Assembly (NCBI RefSeq): GCF_019649055.1
Contig: NW_026570335.1
Location: 496,001-560,000, forward strand
Source of the DNA: Paramacrobiotus metropolitanus
Lineage: Eukaryota; Tardigrada; Eutardigrada; Parachela; Macrobiotidae
DNA: 64,000 bases
Direction of reading: 5' to 3'
Of this stretch, positions 1-9,840 are shown piece after piece. The notes under the pieces were generated by a model. That model was not told the DNA's origin, ran no database searches, and saw only the letters and a list, made by a program, of their open reading frames with translations. A program made the translations under genes and the position numbers. The first letter of the stretch is position 1. Every line of letters starts with the position of its first letter.

Positions 1-1285
1 CGAATTTTTCATCATGGCATGTTGGGCCTTCGATTGGTGCCCTCGATAATGCATCCGCGTTATCGCAGTACTTTCCGGGATTGTACTCGATCTTGAACTG
101 ATGACCTTGTAATGCCATCGCCCATCTCGTAAGTCGCGGATTCATACCAACTTTGTTCGTTTCCGATCTCAGTAGATTCGTCAATGCTTGATGATCTGTT
201 CGTACGGTGAACTCGGAGTAATCGATGTACGATTTGAACTTTCTGACGGCGAACACGACCGCCAGACACTCCCATTCAGTTACACCGTAATTCCGTTCAG
301 CTCCATGTAGGACGCGGCTCGCATAGGCAATTGGATGACCTTCTTGCGATAGTACGGCTCCAATTCCTTCTTTGCTCGCGTCGCATTCAATCACTGTTGG
401 CTTAGCTGGGTCAAATTTCGCTAAGACCGGACCTTCACATAGCAACTTTTTCAAATTTTCAAACTCCTTCGTATGAACTTCGGTCCAGTCTTTTCGTACA
501 TGCTTATCATTTCGTAGCAGCTCGTACAAGTGACAGGTCTGCTGTGCGTATCCAGCTATGAATTTCCGGTAGTAATTCGCTAGTCCGAGGAATGATCTCA
601 GCTGTCGTTCAGTCTGAGGTCGTTTGAATTCTGATACCGCGGTGATCTTTTCGGGATCCATTCGAACTCCCTCTTCACTGAGTATGTGACCCAGGAATCC
701 CATCTCCCGCATTCCGAACTCGCATTTTGTCGGTTTAATGGTGAAGCCTGCTTCGACCAAACTTTGAAGAACATTCCTCATATTCTGTAGGAAAATCTCC
801 CAGGTCTTTCCAGCAAAAATGACATCATCGATGTATCCAAAGACGCAGCCCTTTCGCTTTGCCTTGGATAGGACTTTGTCCATGCACAGTTGAAACGTTG
901 CAGGTCCATTGCAAACTGCGAATGGCATTCGTTTAAACCGATACATGCCATCTTGAGTCACAAATGTCGTTTTGTTGATCGAATCCGGATCCATCGGTAT
1001 CTGCCAGAATCCACTTTGCAGATCCATCTTCCCGTAGTATTTGTTACCTGCACATGCATCTAGCAACTCATCCGGATTCGGTAGCGGGTAGTTATTTTTC
1101 TTCGTTAATTTGTTCAACATAATGTAATTGACGCAGAATCTTGTGCCCATCGTTCCGTCACCGTTCTTTTTCGCAGCCAACACAACTGGAAAACTCCAGT
1201 CGGCATCTGATGGCTCGATGACGTCCTGCGCCAGCATCTCTTCGATGTGCTTTGTTATGAACTCGCGACCTGCTCCAGCTCGTTC
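1..1285 (-). CDS. Gypsy reverse transcriptase-RNase H, open at window edge
   Basis: This frame is open from about 1,285 down to the window edge. It contains the RT core: motif A with KMDLQSGFWQIPM, the FKRMPFAVCNGPATF block, the catalytic YIDDVIFAG, and LGHILSEEGVRMDP. RNase H follows with ECDASKEGIGAVLSQ, a catalytic Glu in VTEWECLA and TDHQALTNLL. The reading ends in the usual DALSR tether before integrase. The protein copies the element's RNA into DNA in the virus-like particle. The upstream protease ORF reads toward this region but is in another frame, so a 1-base frameshift at about 1,275-1,285 separates them. The conserved Asp of the usual CVDYR block reads Asn here. Confidence 0.9.
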
Positions 1286-4200
1286 TGGCGGGATTGCATT
1301 TTACTGGTTTCGCATCTCCCGTGTCGATTACATGGGTGATCCCTTTTACATCGCCATACGGTTTTTTCGATGTGGGAAGCACCTTCCAGAACTCCCAGAA
1401 TGCATTATACACATCGTTTTTCTGAGCTTGTGTGAGATCAGGTCCGAGTTTCAAATTTCCGATGATCTTTGTCAGCTCGGCTTTCGTTGTGTCATCCACT
1501 TCGGGATCAAAAAGCACGTTCTTTACTGTGCCACTATTGATCTGGACGTTCTCCATATGATCGTATGGCTCAACATAACCGAGGAACTGACCCTTCTTAA
1601 CAACTTGCCGTTTAATGCTGTGGTTAGCGATGACCAGATCAAAGTGCCTTCCTCTATGATCGGTCACTCCCGCTAACGGTTGAACATCAGTTTCCACTTG
1701 GAAGACGGGTGTGAACATCAGCTTCTCTTTAGCTGGTACGAATTTCCCCATTCTAACTTTTACACGGGTACAAACGGATGGTTTTAAAAGGATCCGTTGA
1801 TCACTGTAGACTCTTGTCGTCTCTCTGTTCAATTTCATCCTTTGCACCTTCGTTCTTCTCACTTTAATGTCCTGTTCCTTTTCTTGATCAACTTCATCAT
1901 CTTCGTCGAGATCGAGGAGATCCTCTTGTTCTGAGAGATCGTTTACACCCGAGTCTTCTGAAGTTGTTGAGTTGTCACTCGAGCTTGTCCAATCTGAATC
2001 TGAGTCACTGCTCTCATCGTCAGCTGCAGCGCTCTTATCAAGTGGCCGCTCATCAACTCCATCTCCCTCAGATGAAAGGTCACCTTCGTCGCCCTGAAAA
2101 TCGCTAAGTTTTTTCGTTTTCAGATTTTTGAGCAGAGGTTTGCCCGTTTCTTTTGCCTTGATTCCATGTTTCGCTGCGATTCTCGGATGACTGCGCGTTA
2201 CTCGCACTTTCGGTGATGACCTTTGTTTATCGGAGTTCGATCTCCGATCATCTGGGACTGTTCCTTCGAGCTGATCGATCTCTTCCAAGCTCATCAATCT
2301 GTTATTCTCGACCGGTGGACCTTCCTCACCAGTATCGAGTATATTTCCATCTTCTTTTGCTTCTGTTACTGGGTTTTGTTGCCCTGCTGAGATCCTTTCG
2401 AGCTCCTCTTGGAACTTTTTCCACATCGCTCCCTTTTCTGAGATCATCTGCGAGATCTCGAATGCTGTTGGTGATCTCTCTTCATCTGTTACGATCATCT
2501 CCTCATCTGTATCCTCCTCGTATCCGATGGGTCTCTTATTCCCGATGAAGACACAGTTCGCATTTAAGTTTTCGGCGAGGAGTTCATTTTTAGGGTTCAT
2601 CTCATATATGCACCATTTATCATTTCCTCGTTGGGGGTACTCATCTCCATCTGGAGTTGGTGCGAAAGTCACTTTCTTCTTGACCGGGTGACCCGCTACT
2701 TCATCCTCTCTTCTTTTCCGATATACTTTTAACTCAAGTATGTCTTTTTCTGGCAATGGAGGGAATTCTGCTTCAAGTTCTTTCCAATACTTTTCAAAGG
2801 ATTTTTCATTTCCTCTCTCCAGCGCCTTATAGAACATTTCGAACAGCTCATATACTGGTTTACCGAGTCCGGTTGGGAAGATGATCGTTGTTCCTTCTCC
2901 CTTATAGAGGTGATTAACACGAAAGTCCCAGAAAAGATCGGTTCTTGCATTTTCCCACATGATTCCTTCATCAAATACTTCATTTATTTCTCGATCGAGT
3001 TTCGATCGGGTTATGACGTTCGGGTCCGATCTCCCTAAGTTCGCAATCAAGCTATCGACGCTGTTATCCAAATGAAGCAATGATCTCCCCCTTGTTATGA
3101 TGAAGTTCCGAACGCAGGATAGCCATTCCTTATATCGCTGCCAATGGTAGCGTTCGATGTGCTGATTCCACATTGAGTTTGTTCTACTAATACTTTTCAC
3201 TTCCTTCTGGACATGGTTTTTCGTCTCTTCGATTGCCGCATTGCAGCTTGGCCAATCTCTGAGATCATCTTGACAAGCATCTCGACGACATTCCTCACAT
3301 CTCCCTTGAGGTTGCACTCGACACGGGTTCTCATTGTAACCGTGATGACAACTGCTAATACGTTCTTCCAGTGTCATTTTATCGAGGCAAGCGAATGGGT
3401 TGTTGCTGTCGTCGATTCCCGTATTCCAAAAACCGTGATCCGGTGTCCCTTTATCCTTGTCAGATGAGATTTCGATGATCTCCGGTTGTTTTTCGGTTTG
3501 ATGATCTCTCAGCTGTTCGATCGCTCCATCTCGTATCTCGCTTAAGAGTATCTGTTCATCTTGTGTCATCTTTTTTGGAGCGTCTAGTTCCTTTTCGAAT
3601 TTCTTGTCGTCCCATACTTTGGTGACTTTTATTCCCAGTGCCTCTGGTACTGGGATAGACTTTGCTAACTCCATGCCAGGTGCAAGAGCTCGTTTCGCTT
3701 CAGTAGCTGCTTCCTGTTGTATGCCAGCGATCTGCTCCATCGTTAACGGAGTTTCATCTTTCGTTCCCAGTGCCTCTGGTACTGAGATAACGGCGTTTGC
3801 CCGTTCTTTCGGTTTCACTGATGATCTCCCCAGTCGGGTGGAGATCTCCTTTTGGATGGCTGCCATCTTTTCGATCGTCGACAGCTGAGCAGGTGAACCT
3901 CCCCTTCGTTGGTTCATCTGCTTTCCCAGTGCCTCTGGTACTGGGATAACCTTTTGATCCGTTTTAGCTGCTTTTACAAGTCCGGTAACCTTTCCGGCTT
4001 GAACTTTGACAGCGGATTTCGGCTCATCTTCAACTTCCTCCTCCCCATGATTATCGATCAAGACGAACTTTGTCGCCAGAAAATCATGTCCCAATAATAC
4101 TTGTACATCATCTGTTTTCGGTCTTACGTAGAAGGAGTGTTGACTGGTCCGTTTCCTCAATGTCACTGGTGCTACACAATAATGCGTTACGTTGAAGCCT

Positions 4201-5420
4201 GATGTTCCGCTGATTCCGTTAATTCGCACCAATCGATCTGGTGGAAGCGGTAAAACATGCAGTCCGTTCTTTTCGCAAAACGGTCGACTGATCAGGGATG
4301 TTTCCGCACCGGTATCCAACATCGCCAGGACCTTTATGTCGCCGATTTTCACCTCATGTGTATACGCTTCGATCCTTTTCGGCAAGTTATGTTTCGATCC
4401 ATTTTGCACTTTAAGCGTACGAACAGTACACTTGACTGGGATGAGCGATACAGATCCCGGATCCATATCAACTGCTGAAGAAGACACCTGCCCGTTCGCT
4501 AAGGTGTTGTTCTTCCTCAGTATCGAACTCAGATGATCGATCCTGTGTGGGACATCAGTTCGGATATCGTAAAATTGTCTCTTCTTTCCATCTTTTGAGC
4601 TTTTTCCCATCTCACACCCCTTTTTCTTTGCAGCTTTTTCATCGTTGATGATCTTTTCGGTTTCGTTTGGTTGCCCCTTCGCAACTTCTGAGTGATCTTT
4701 GATCACCTCAGAGATGGTCTGATGCAATGTGACATCATCTGATTTGTCACGCAGATGCTCAACGATCTCATCTGTGATCTGGTCAACTCGTTTTAGCTCA
4801 TCTTCTTCGCTGTCCGGTTGATCTGGTGATCTTTCATATGTGACCATCTCATATCCGTTTTGGGTCATCCAGTCGATCACTTTCGCCGATACCTCATTGT
4901 TCGTTTTCGTCGGATCGGTTTGTGAAGACATCCCATCTGTTCGGATTGGTGATTTGTCATTCGGATCTTTTTGCAGTGCTTCGGTTAAGTCCCGTGACCT
5001 TTCAGCTCGTTTTATTGCAAATCCACCATCTGGCAGTTTCTGTAACGGAACTTTTTCTCCGTAATTTGACGGTTTATCAGCTGGGGGAGCATTTCGATTC
5101 TGATCAGCGAGTGTCGTTTTATATTCGATCTCGTTGAACACTGGGACAGGGTTCATTAATCCTTGAGCTGGTTTCCCGGTAACCAACTCATCGAGACGTT
5201 TTCTCTGGAACTGAGTCCGCAACTGCTGCATGTCCCAGTAATCTTCTTTTGACATTCTCGCTTTCTGAGATGCTTTCGGCGAAACAGGTATCCACATGCC
5301 GTGGTTCCCATGAGGTCGATATGTCACCTTTTGCCAGTCTTGCTTCCGCTGCAGCATCTCTGCATCATCCAATGAGTCATCGGAGATCTGTTGTGCTTGT
5401 TCGCCCTCTTTAAGCTGCAC
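1158..5420 (-). CDS. Gypsy protease and long acidic linker leading to RT
   Basis: This is a 1,420-codon ORF. A retropepsin active site (LDTGAETSLIS) lies near residues 366-376 (DTG at 4,309-4,317), followed by the LLGHDFL block typical of retroviral-type aspartic proteases. About 900 residues of charged, Asp/Glu/Ser-rich sequence then separate the protease from RT. That is far longer than usual for Ty3/Gypsy, where RT follows almost directly. The last part matches the pre-RT region of the decayed family at 22.4-22.9 kb. The first 300 residues are also charged and low in complexity. In-frame stops lie just upstream, near 5,480, and the preceding ORF is in another frame, so this copy has either a second recoding event or a mutation there. 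Start codon not certain. Confidence 0.85.
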   Translation of the reverse strand: MQLKEGEQAQQISDDSLDDAEMLQRKQDWQKVTYRPHGNHGMWIPVSPKASQKARMSKEDYWDMQQLRTQFQRKRLDELVTGKPAQGLMNPVPVFNEIEYKTTLADQNRNAPPADKPSNYGEKVPLQKLPDGGFAIKRAERSRDLTEALQKDPNDKSPIRTDGMSSQTDPTKTNNEVSAKVIDWMTQNGYEMVTYERSPDQPDSEEDELKRVDQITDEIVEHLRDKSDDVTLHQTISEVIKDHSEVAKGQPNETEKIINDEKAAKKKGCEMGKSSKDGKKRQFYDIRTDVPHRIDHLSSILRKNNTLANGQVSSSAVDMDPGSVSLIPVKCTVRTLKVQNGSKHNLPKRIEAYTHEVKIGDIKVLAMLDTGAETSLISRPFCEKNGLHVLPLPPDRLVRINGISGTSGFNVTHYCVAPVTLRKRTSQHSFYVRPKTDDVQVLLGHDFLATKFVLIDNHGEEEVEDEPKSAVKVQAGKVTGLVKAAKTDQKVIPVPEALGKQMNQRRGGSPAQLSTIEKMAAIQKEISTRLGRSSVKPKERANAVISVPEALGTKDETPLTMEQIAGIQQEAATEAKRALAPGMELAKSIPVPEALGIKVTKVWDDKKFEKELDAPKKMTQDEQILLSEIRDGAIEQLRDHQTEKQPEIIEISSDKDKGTPDHGFWNTGIDDSNNPFACLDKMTLEERISSCHHGYNENPCRVQPQGRCEECRRDACQDDLRDWPSCNAAIEETKNHVQKEVKSISRTNSMWNQHIERYHWQRYKEWLSCVRNFIITRGRSLLHLDNSVDSLIANLGRSDPNVITRSKLDREINEVFDEGIMWENARTDLFWDFRVNHLYKGEGTTIIFPTGLGKPVYELFEMFYKALERGNEKSFEKYWKELEAEFPPLPEKDILELKVYRKRREDEVAGHPVKKKVTFAPTPDGDEYPQRGNDKWCIYEMNPKNELLAENLNANCVFIGNKRPIGYEEDTDEEMIVTDEERSPTAFEISQMISEKGAMWKKFQEELERISAGQQNPVTEAKEDGNILDTGEEGPPVENNRLMSLEEIDQLEGTVPDDRRSNSDKQRSSPKVRVTRSHPRIAAKHGIKAKETGKPLLKNLKTKKLSDFQGDEGDLSSEGDGVDERPLDKSAAADDESSDSDSDWTSSSDNSTTSEDSGVNDLSEQEDLLDLDEDDEVDQEKEQDIKVRRTKVQRMKLNRETTRVYSDQRILLKPSVCTRVKVRMGKFVPAKEKLMFTPVFQVETDVQPLAGVTDHRGRHFDLVIANHSIKRQVVKKGQFLGYVEPYDHMENVQINSGTVKNVLFDPEVDDTTKAELTKIIGNLKLGPDLTQAQKNDVYNAFWEFWKVLPTSKKPYGDVKGITHVIDTGDAKPVKCNPARTSWSRSRVHNKAHRRDAGAGRHRAIRCRLEFSSCVGCEKER

Positions 5421-5520
5421 TTTTCGCAGCGTCAGTTCCTTTTCCTGACCTTTTTCAACGATCTTTTGTCGTCGCTTTTAGCGTTAGCACTTGCTCCCTG
5501 ATCTCTCACTGGTGCTTTCC

Positions 5521-6186
5521 TTATAGGAAGTGGTTTTCATCTTTGCTGCCCACTGTGGCGTTCTGTTCTAACCACTTTTGTTTTAGTACCGTATCATCTT
5601 CATCTTCCGGACAATTCCCAAACTTCGTTTTCATCTCCTTCTCTGCGTTTTGATTACGTAGAAACTCTCGGAATCTGGAGTGCTGATCATTCGTCTCTTT
5701 TCCTTCCAGTTTCTTCTTCAAGTTCGCCTTTCGAATGATCTCGTTACGTTGAGCGCGCCGTTCTTTTAGCTTTTCGGCACTACATTTTCCTTTATTTATC
5801 AACTGATCATCAGCAGTACTATTCTGCTGTAGTTTTGCAGTTCCATTCTGCGCAGGTGGTCCTTTCTTCACCTGTGATGGCATCTTTTGAGCCATCTCAC
5901 TCACAGTACCATTCTGTGGTGACTTCGCAGTAACATTCTGCGGAAGTGGCCTTTTGTCCACTTGTGATGGCATCTTATGAACCATCTCTTTCAGCTGATA
6001 TGACGGCATCTTATTAGCCGTGTCGCCTACAGTCCGATTCTGTGGCTGTGGTACTTTGCCCACTGATGATGGCATCTTATTAGCCATCTCTTTCGCAGTC
6101 CGATTCTGCGTTCCTCCTTTATCCGGTGGTTTCGGTTGCGGAGGATCAGTAGGCTCACCGGCACCTACTGATCTTGGCCGTTTCCC
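5521..6186 (-). CDS. ORF in the -1 frame after Gag, with KMPS repeats
   Basis: Counting from the slippery heptamer at 6,186, this frame is open for 222 codons including the stop. It carries at least three imperfect repeats of the form KMPS-(V/Q)-x-K-x-P-x-PQN-x-T, then a basic, coiled-coil-like C-terminus. An ATG occurs at 6,087, but the frame is open upstream all the way into the end of Gag. Synthesis as a Gag extension by -1 frameshifting is therefore more likely than independent initiation. No known domain recognised. It ends at 5,521, about 40 bases before the protease frame opens. Confidence 0.6.
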   Translation of the reverse strand, partial: GKRPRSVGAGEPTDPPQPKPPDKGGTQNRTAKEMANKMPSSVGKVPQPQNRTVGDTANKMPSYQLKEMVHKMPSQVDKRPLPQNVTAKSPQNGTVSEMAQKMPSQVKKGPPAQNGTAKLQQNSTADDQLINKGKCSAEKLKERRAQRNEIIRKANLKKKLEGKETNDQHSRFREFLRNQNAEKEMKTKFGNCPEDEDDTVLKQKWLEQNATVGSKDENHFL

Positions 6187-7973
6187 TGATCCAGCACCTG
6201 CTGCCGCTGCTGGACTTGTTCATTTCTCTGGCCAGCGCCGTTCGCGCCGCCGCCGTCGTTATTATCGGCGCGTCCGTTGCCGCCGCCGTTCCGGTTGCCA
6301 TATCCGCCGCGTCCATTGCCGCGACCTCGCCCGCGGAAACCACCTCTTCCGCCGCCGTTATATCCGCCGCCGCCACCATTTCCATTTCCTTGGCCGGCGC
6401 CGCCGCCGTTCCCCTGTTTGAACGCAGCCCATCTCGCTACCAGGTCGTAGCCGTTCGCTACTGCTTGTCGCCAGCCGCCTTGAGCTCGCAGCCGTTCCCA
6501 TTCTCGGGTGGCGAACAAGTTCGGATTCCGGTTTGGTGGCATGCCAGCGAACATGCAGTTCTGTGCATCGTGGTTTCCAAATCCACAATTCTGGCACAGC
6601 TGCACGCCCTGGGCGATCCATCCATCAATTTGACCGAATTTCCATTCCGTTCGGGAACCCTGCGGCTGCTGATAGTTGCCGCGGTTCTGCTGATAGTTTC
6701 CTTGTCTGTTATTGGGCTGATAGTTGCCCTGCCCCTGGTTTCGATTGAAGTTGCCATTTCTTTGGCCACCATTCCAATTTCCGTTTCCGTTTCCATTTCC
6801 GTAATTGGACCTTCCTTGCTGTTGGGGCACCCCTCCCTTCAGGGGACTCGGCATAACATTTGCCGGGGCCATTGGCCTTGCCTGCGCTTGTATCGCGGCG
6901 ACCATGGCATATGAGATCGGTTGTCCAGTTTGGCTGTCGATGAAAGTCATCTCCTTACGAGTTGGGGATGGCGATCTCGTCTGGTATTCCACAGGGGACG
7001 GTGTGGGTGCGTATTGTCGCTGTGCCATTTCAGCTTGGCCCGACCGGATGGTTGCGATCTCCGGTTGGTTGCGTTGACCTTCCACCACTTTATATTTGTC
7101 CTCGCCAGCTGTCCACGATCGGAAGAAGTCCTTTATCTCCGTTGGCGTTTTGAATTCTCTTATCTTCAGGGCTTTATAGAGATCGGGATCAGTTCTGCAT
7201 CCGTCGATCAGAAAGGCAACTGCCTGTAGTTCAGTAATGGCCCTTTTTGCCTTGAACTTCATCATTGCCTGATAGAACTGTTCGGGTGTTTCTTTTCCTG
7301 GTTTAAATTTCCTGTTCATGGCTTCGCGTAAGCCAAGAACTTCTTCATTTCGATCACCAAACTCATCTTTAAACTTGTTCAACCATTCCGTGACGGTGTA
7401 AACCTCCTCTTCGGCTTCTTCGATGTCTCTTTCGGCATCGAACCAGGTCTTTGCTGGTCCTCTAACGGCGCTGGCGATATCGATCAGTATCTGATCATCA
7501 GTCATGTCGTATGTCCGTTGTGTTTCTCTTACTAATCGGATCCATCCGCTTAACGCATCACGGTTGCCGTCGAAAGTCGCAAGATCAGTTTTGCGACCCA
7601 TGTTTCTGATGGATCTGTTAAATTCCCGTTGTCCTCGATTTTCATTCCGATCTTCTCGTTGGTTGCGTTCGTTACGATATTCCTGGAAGAATCTTCCGTC
7701 GTGTTCGTGCCGTGGAGAGCGTGCATCTTGATTTGCGCCGTCCTTAACCGCTGTTTCGATGGGCCGTTGGAACTGTGAAGGGTCACCCGAGCTCATATGT
7801 GGTTGGTGACTACCTGACGGGTTCCTATTATCCGAAGTTTCCCCATCCTTTTCCGCTTTGAAGCCTCCTGTGCCGCCGCCCGTTCGTAGCGGCATCTCAA
7901 AGTGGAAGCTCCCGCCCGCTTCTTGTGCCTTACTGTAGCTGGGCGGGGGCGTATCAGCGTATCCCTTTTGCAC
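6165..7973 (-). CDS. Gypsy Gag polyprotein with CCHC zinc knuckle
   Basis: A 602-codon ORF. Residues about 130-280 resemble the Retrotrans_gag capsid region (TWFDAERDIEEAEEE, then a helical stretch and EQFYQAMMKFKAK). A zinc knuckle CQNCGFGNHDAQNC (C-x2-C-x4-H-x4-C) lies near residue 460. The flanking sequence is unusually rich in Asn, Gln and Gly, and the C-terminus has RGG-like runs, consistent with RNA packaging. It forms the capsid and nucleocapsid of the particle. The preceding coiled-coil ORF is in the same orientation and only 73 bases away, so the two may once have been one polyprotein. Several long plus-strand ORFs here are only antisense readings. Confidence 0.88.
   Translation of the reverse strand: MQKGYADTPPPSYSKAQEAGGSFHFEMPLRTGGGTGGFKAEKDGETSDNRNPSGSHQPHMSSGDPSQFQRPIETAVKDGANQDARSPRHEHDGRFFQEYRNERNQREDRNENRGQREFNRSIRNMGRKTDLATFDGNRDALSGWIRLVRETQRTYDMTDDQILIDIASAVRGPAKTWFDAERDIEEAEEEVYTVTEWLNKFKDEFGDRNEEVLGLREAMNRKFKPGKETPEQFYQAMMKFKAKRAITELQAVAFLIDGCRTDPDLYKALKIREFKTPTEIKDFFRSWTAGEDKYKVVEGQRNQPEIATIRSGQAEMAQRQYAPTPSPVEYQTRSPSPTRKEMTFIDSQTGQPISYAMVAAIQAQARPMAPANVMPSPLKGGVPQQQGRSNYGNGNGNGNWNGGQRNGNFNRNQGQGNYQPNNRQGNYQQNRGNYQQPQGSRTEWKFGQIDGWIAQGVQLCQNCGFGNHDAQNCMFAGMPPNRNPNLFATREWERLRAQGGWRQAVANGYDLVARWAAFKQGNGGGAGQGNGNGGGGGYNGGGRGGFRGRGRGNGRGGYGNRNGGGNGRADNNDGGGANGAGQRNEQVQQRQQVLDQGNGQDQ
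6180..6186 (-). promoter_or_regulatory. Candidate -1 ribosomal frameshift heptamer GGGAAAC
   Basis: On the minus strand the Gag frame reads CAG GGA AAC, the classical X-XXY-YYZ arrangement G-GGA-AAC, five codons before the Gag stop at 6,165-6,167. Slipping back one base puts the ribosome in a frame that stays open for over 200 codons, to 5,521. Both frames were counted by codon position. A downstream stem-loop or pseudoknot would be expected but was not folded here. Confidence 0.65.
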
Positions 7974-8046
7974 TTCCTGCTTGCAGGAGTAACTCTTCCC
8001 TGTGTTTATTTGTCACTGCAGGCCCTTGTTCTCATCTTCGAGACGT

Positions 8047-8974
8047 TTAATTCTGGTGACTGAGCTGCTCGTTTTCCATTTGCAACTGATCTCGCTCCTG
8101 CTTGAGCATGTGGGCGAAATTCTGCCGCTGAATCGTCTCTGCGTTTAACTCTTTTTCGTCCATCTCTCTCGCTTTAATCTGGTCAATTAGCTGATTCATT
8201 TGCTGTTCCAGTTGAGCATACGCATCAGCTGCCGATTTCAGTCGAGTTCTCGATTGGGTGACTTCGTCTTGGTGAGTCATCACTGTTTGTGTCATATCGA
8301 CTATTTCCGTATTGAGCTTTATATTCTCATCTGTCAGCTCACGGATCTTTTTCTGATGTTCTTTGCTTTCCACTTCGACTTTTGTCACCTTCGTATCTAG
8401 TCGTCGTGCTTCATCTTCCCATCTTTGGCCCCATTCGGCCGCTTTCTGACCAGCTTCTTTGAGCTGCTCATTTTCTTCAGTGACCTTCTTAATATCATCT
8501 TTCAGTCGCTCGCCTTCGGTGGCTAGGAGCTCCCTCAGGTCTTGTGCCACTTTGAAGGCATCATCAGTTCGTTTCTGATGATCTTCCGATTCCCTTCGGA
8601 GAGTTTGAACGTTCTCATCTTTAAGCTCCAGGTCATCTCTGAGCTTGAATATATCTTTGTTCACCGCCGTTAATCGTTTAGTCGCTTCCGCTAATTTGTT
8701 TGCATATTCGACTCGCTTCGCTTCAGCCTCATCTGCCTTTTTGCAGTTCATCGCACTGATCCTTCAATTCGGCTATGTGCCGTGACCTTTCAGCTGTCTC
8801 TTCGGACATGCTCTCGTTAAGTTCGTTCACAGCTATGTAGCCTTCCATCTCCCTGTCATCAGCCCTTTCAGATTCTTCCGCAATCTCCTTGGCGTTCATA
8901 TCGAACTTTCCATTCTGTTGCTGTATTTTCCCATACGCCCTGTTGTTGCTCCAGCTCGTAGATACGAGTTTCAA
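8047..8974 (-). pseudogene. Coiled-coil ORF upstream of Gag, one frameshift
   Basis: Two overlapping minus-strand ORFs (8,729-8,974 and 8,047-8,751) continue each other in different frames. A 1-base shift near 8,740 has split a protein of about 300 residues. The sequence is almost entirely heptad-like, rich in Glu, Lys, Leu, Gln and Asp, with no Pro in the core, so it is predicted to be a long coiled coil. No catalytic motif is seen. Its position between the leader and Gag suggests an N-terminal Gag extension that could multimerise. A similar coiled coil sits upstream of the Gag-like region in the second Gypsy family (20,011-20,252). Confidence 0.65.
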
Positions 8975-9183
8975 GAGATCCTAACCGTTTCTGATATTCC
9001 TGTTTCTTTTGAAGGCTTGACCTTCCTTTTCCTCCAGTAAATTTCCAACTCTTTGACCCGTCTTCTCAGATTGAAGTGGGACTGTTCGGAGATGGAGATC
9101 GTACATTGACGATCTTCCCTGTCTGATTCCTTTCGATCAGACTTTCGGGGATGTCCTCAAAGGGTGTCAATCCCTGGGCTCGA

Positions 9184-9840
9184 TCAGCTTCCTTCATGTG
9201 CGGTTTTGAATGACATATTCAATGTCATCTCATCCTCAGTGAAGTACGATTCTTCATTTCCGCGATTAGACATCATCTCATCAGATGCCATCGGACTCAT
9301 GAAGAGATCCTCGGTTCCAGTTTCATCTCCCAGTGTGAGATCATCTAGTCTGAGTTCGTTGAGATCATCTGATGTGATCTTTGGCTGTTCGGTAAGATCA
9401 GTTTGAACCAGGTTCTCCTTCTTATCCTGGTCTGATATATCCTTTTGCGATGTCAGATCCATCTCTGCGGCTTTTTCCGAGTTCATTCTTTCTTTGGTGA
9501 CCTCCTGGTTCACCTCGCTGCTTCCCGCCGCAGGCGCGGGAGATCGTTTGAGATCGTCGCTGGAGCTCTCCTGAGCTGACACTGCTTCGAGTGCCTTCTG
9601 GTACGTTGCTTCTGACCCACGTGAATCTTTCTTCACGGGGACTTTCGGTGCTCGAGTATTTCGATCATGTCCTACTGGACGCGAGTACGGGTACAAGTCT
9701 TTCTTGTACGGGTTATGTGCACCTTGCTGTGACCCGTGAGAGCTACGGCTCCCCTGACTACTGTTAGATGTCGGTTCGATTGTTTCTTTGTCCATTGTGA
9801 TCGGATAACTGTGACGCACCTGTTGGTTTTGCTCACACAC
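9184..9840 (-). CDS. Ser/Thr/Asp-rich ORF at the 5' end of the Gypsy element
   Basis: A 218-codon ORF, the first sizeable one in the element. The likely methionine is at about 9,794, with codons MDKETIEPTSNSSQ. The N-terminus is Ser/His/Gln-rich and basic (PYKKDLYPYSRP). The C-terminal half is acidic, with many Asp, Glu and Leu. No domain recognised. It may be the N-terminal part of a larger Gag precursor now broken by stops between 8,974 and 9,184, or a small accessory protein. Confidence 0.45.
   Translation of the reverse strand: MCEQNQQVRHSYPITMDKETIEPTSNSSQGSRSSHGSQQGAHNPYKKDLYPYSRPVGHDRNTRAPKVPVKKDSRGSEATYQKALEAVSAQESSSDDLKRSPAPAAGSSEVNQEVTKERMNSEKAAEMDLTSQKDISDQDKKENLVQTDLTEQPKITSDDLNELRLDDLTLGDETGTEDLFMSPMASDEMMSNRGNEESYFTEDEMTLNMSFKTAHEGS

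Noticed and set aside
6020-7229. Several long plus-strand ORFs rich in Ala, Arg and Ser
   Set aside because: They lie opposite the Gag ORF, whose zinc knuckle and capsid-like region are clear. Their composition mirrors the Asn/Gly/Gln-rich antisense strand.
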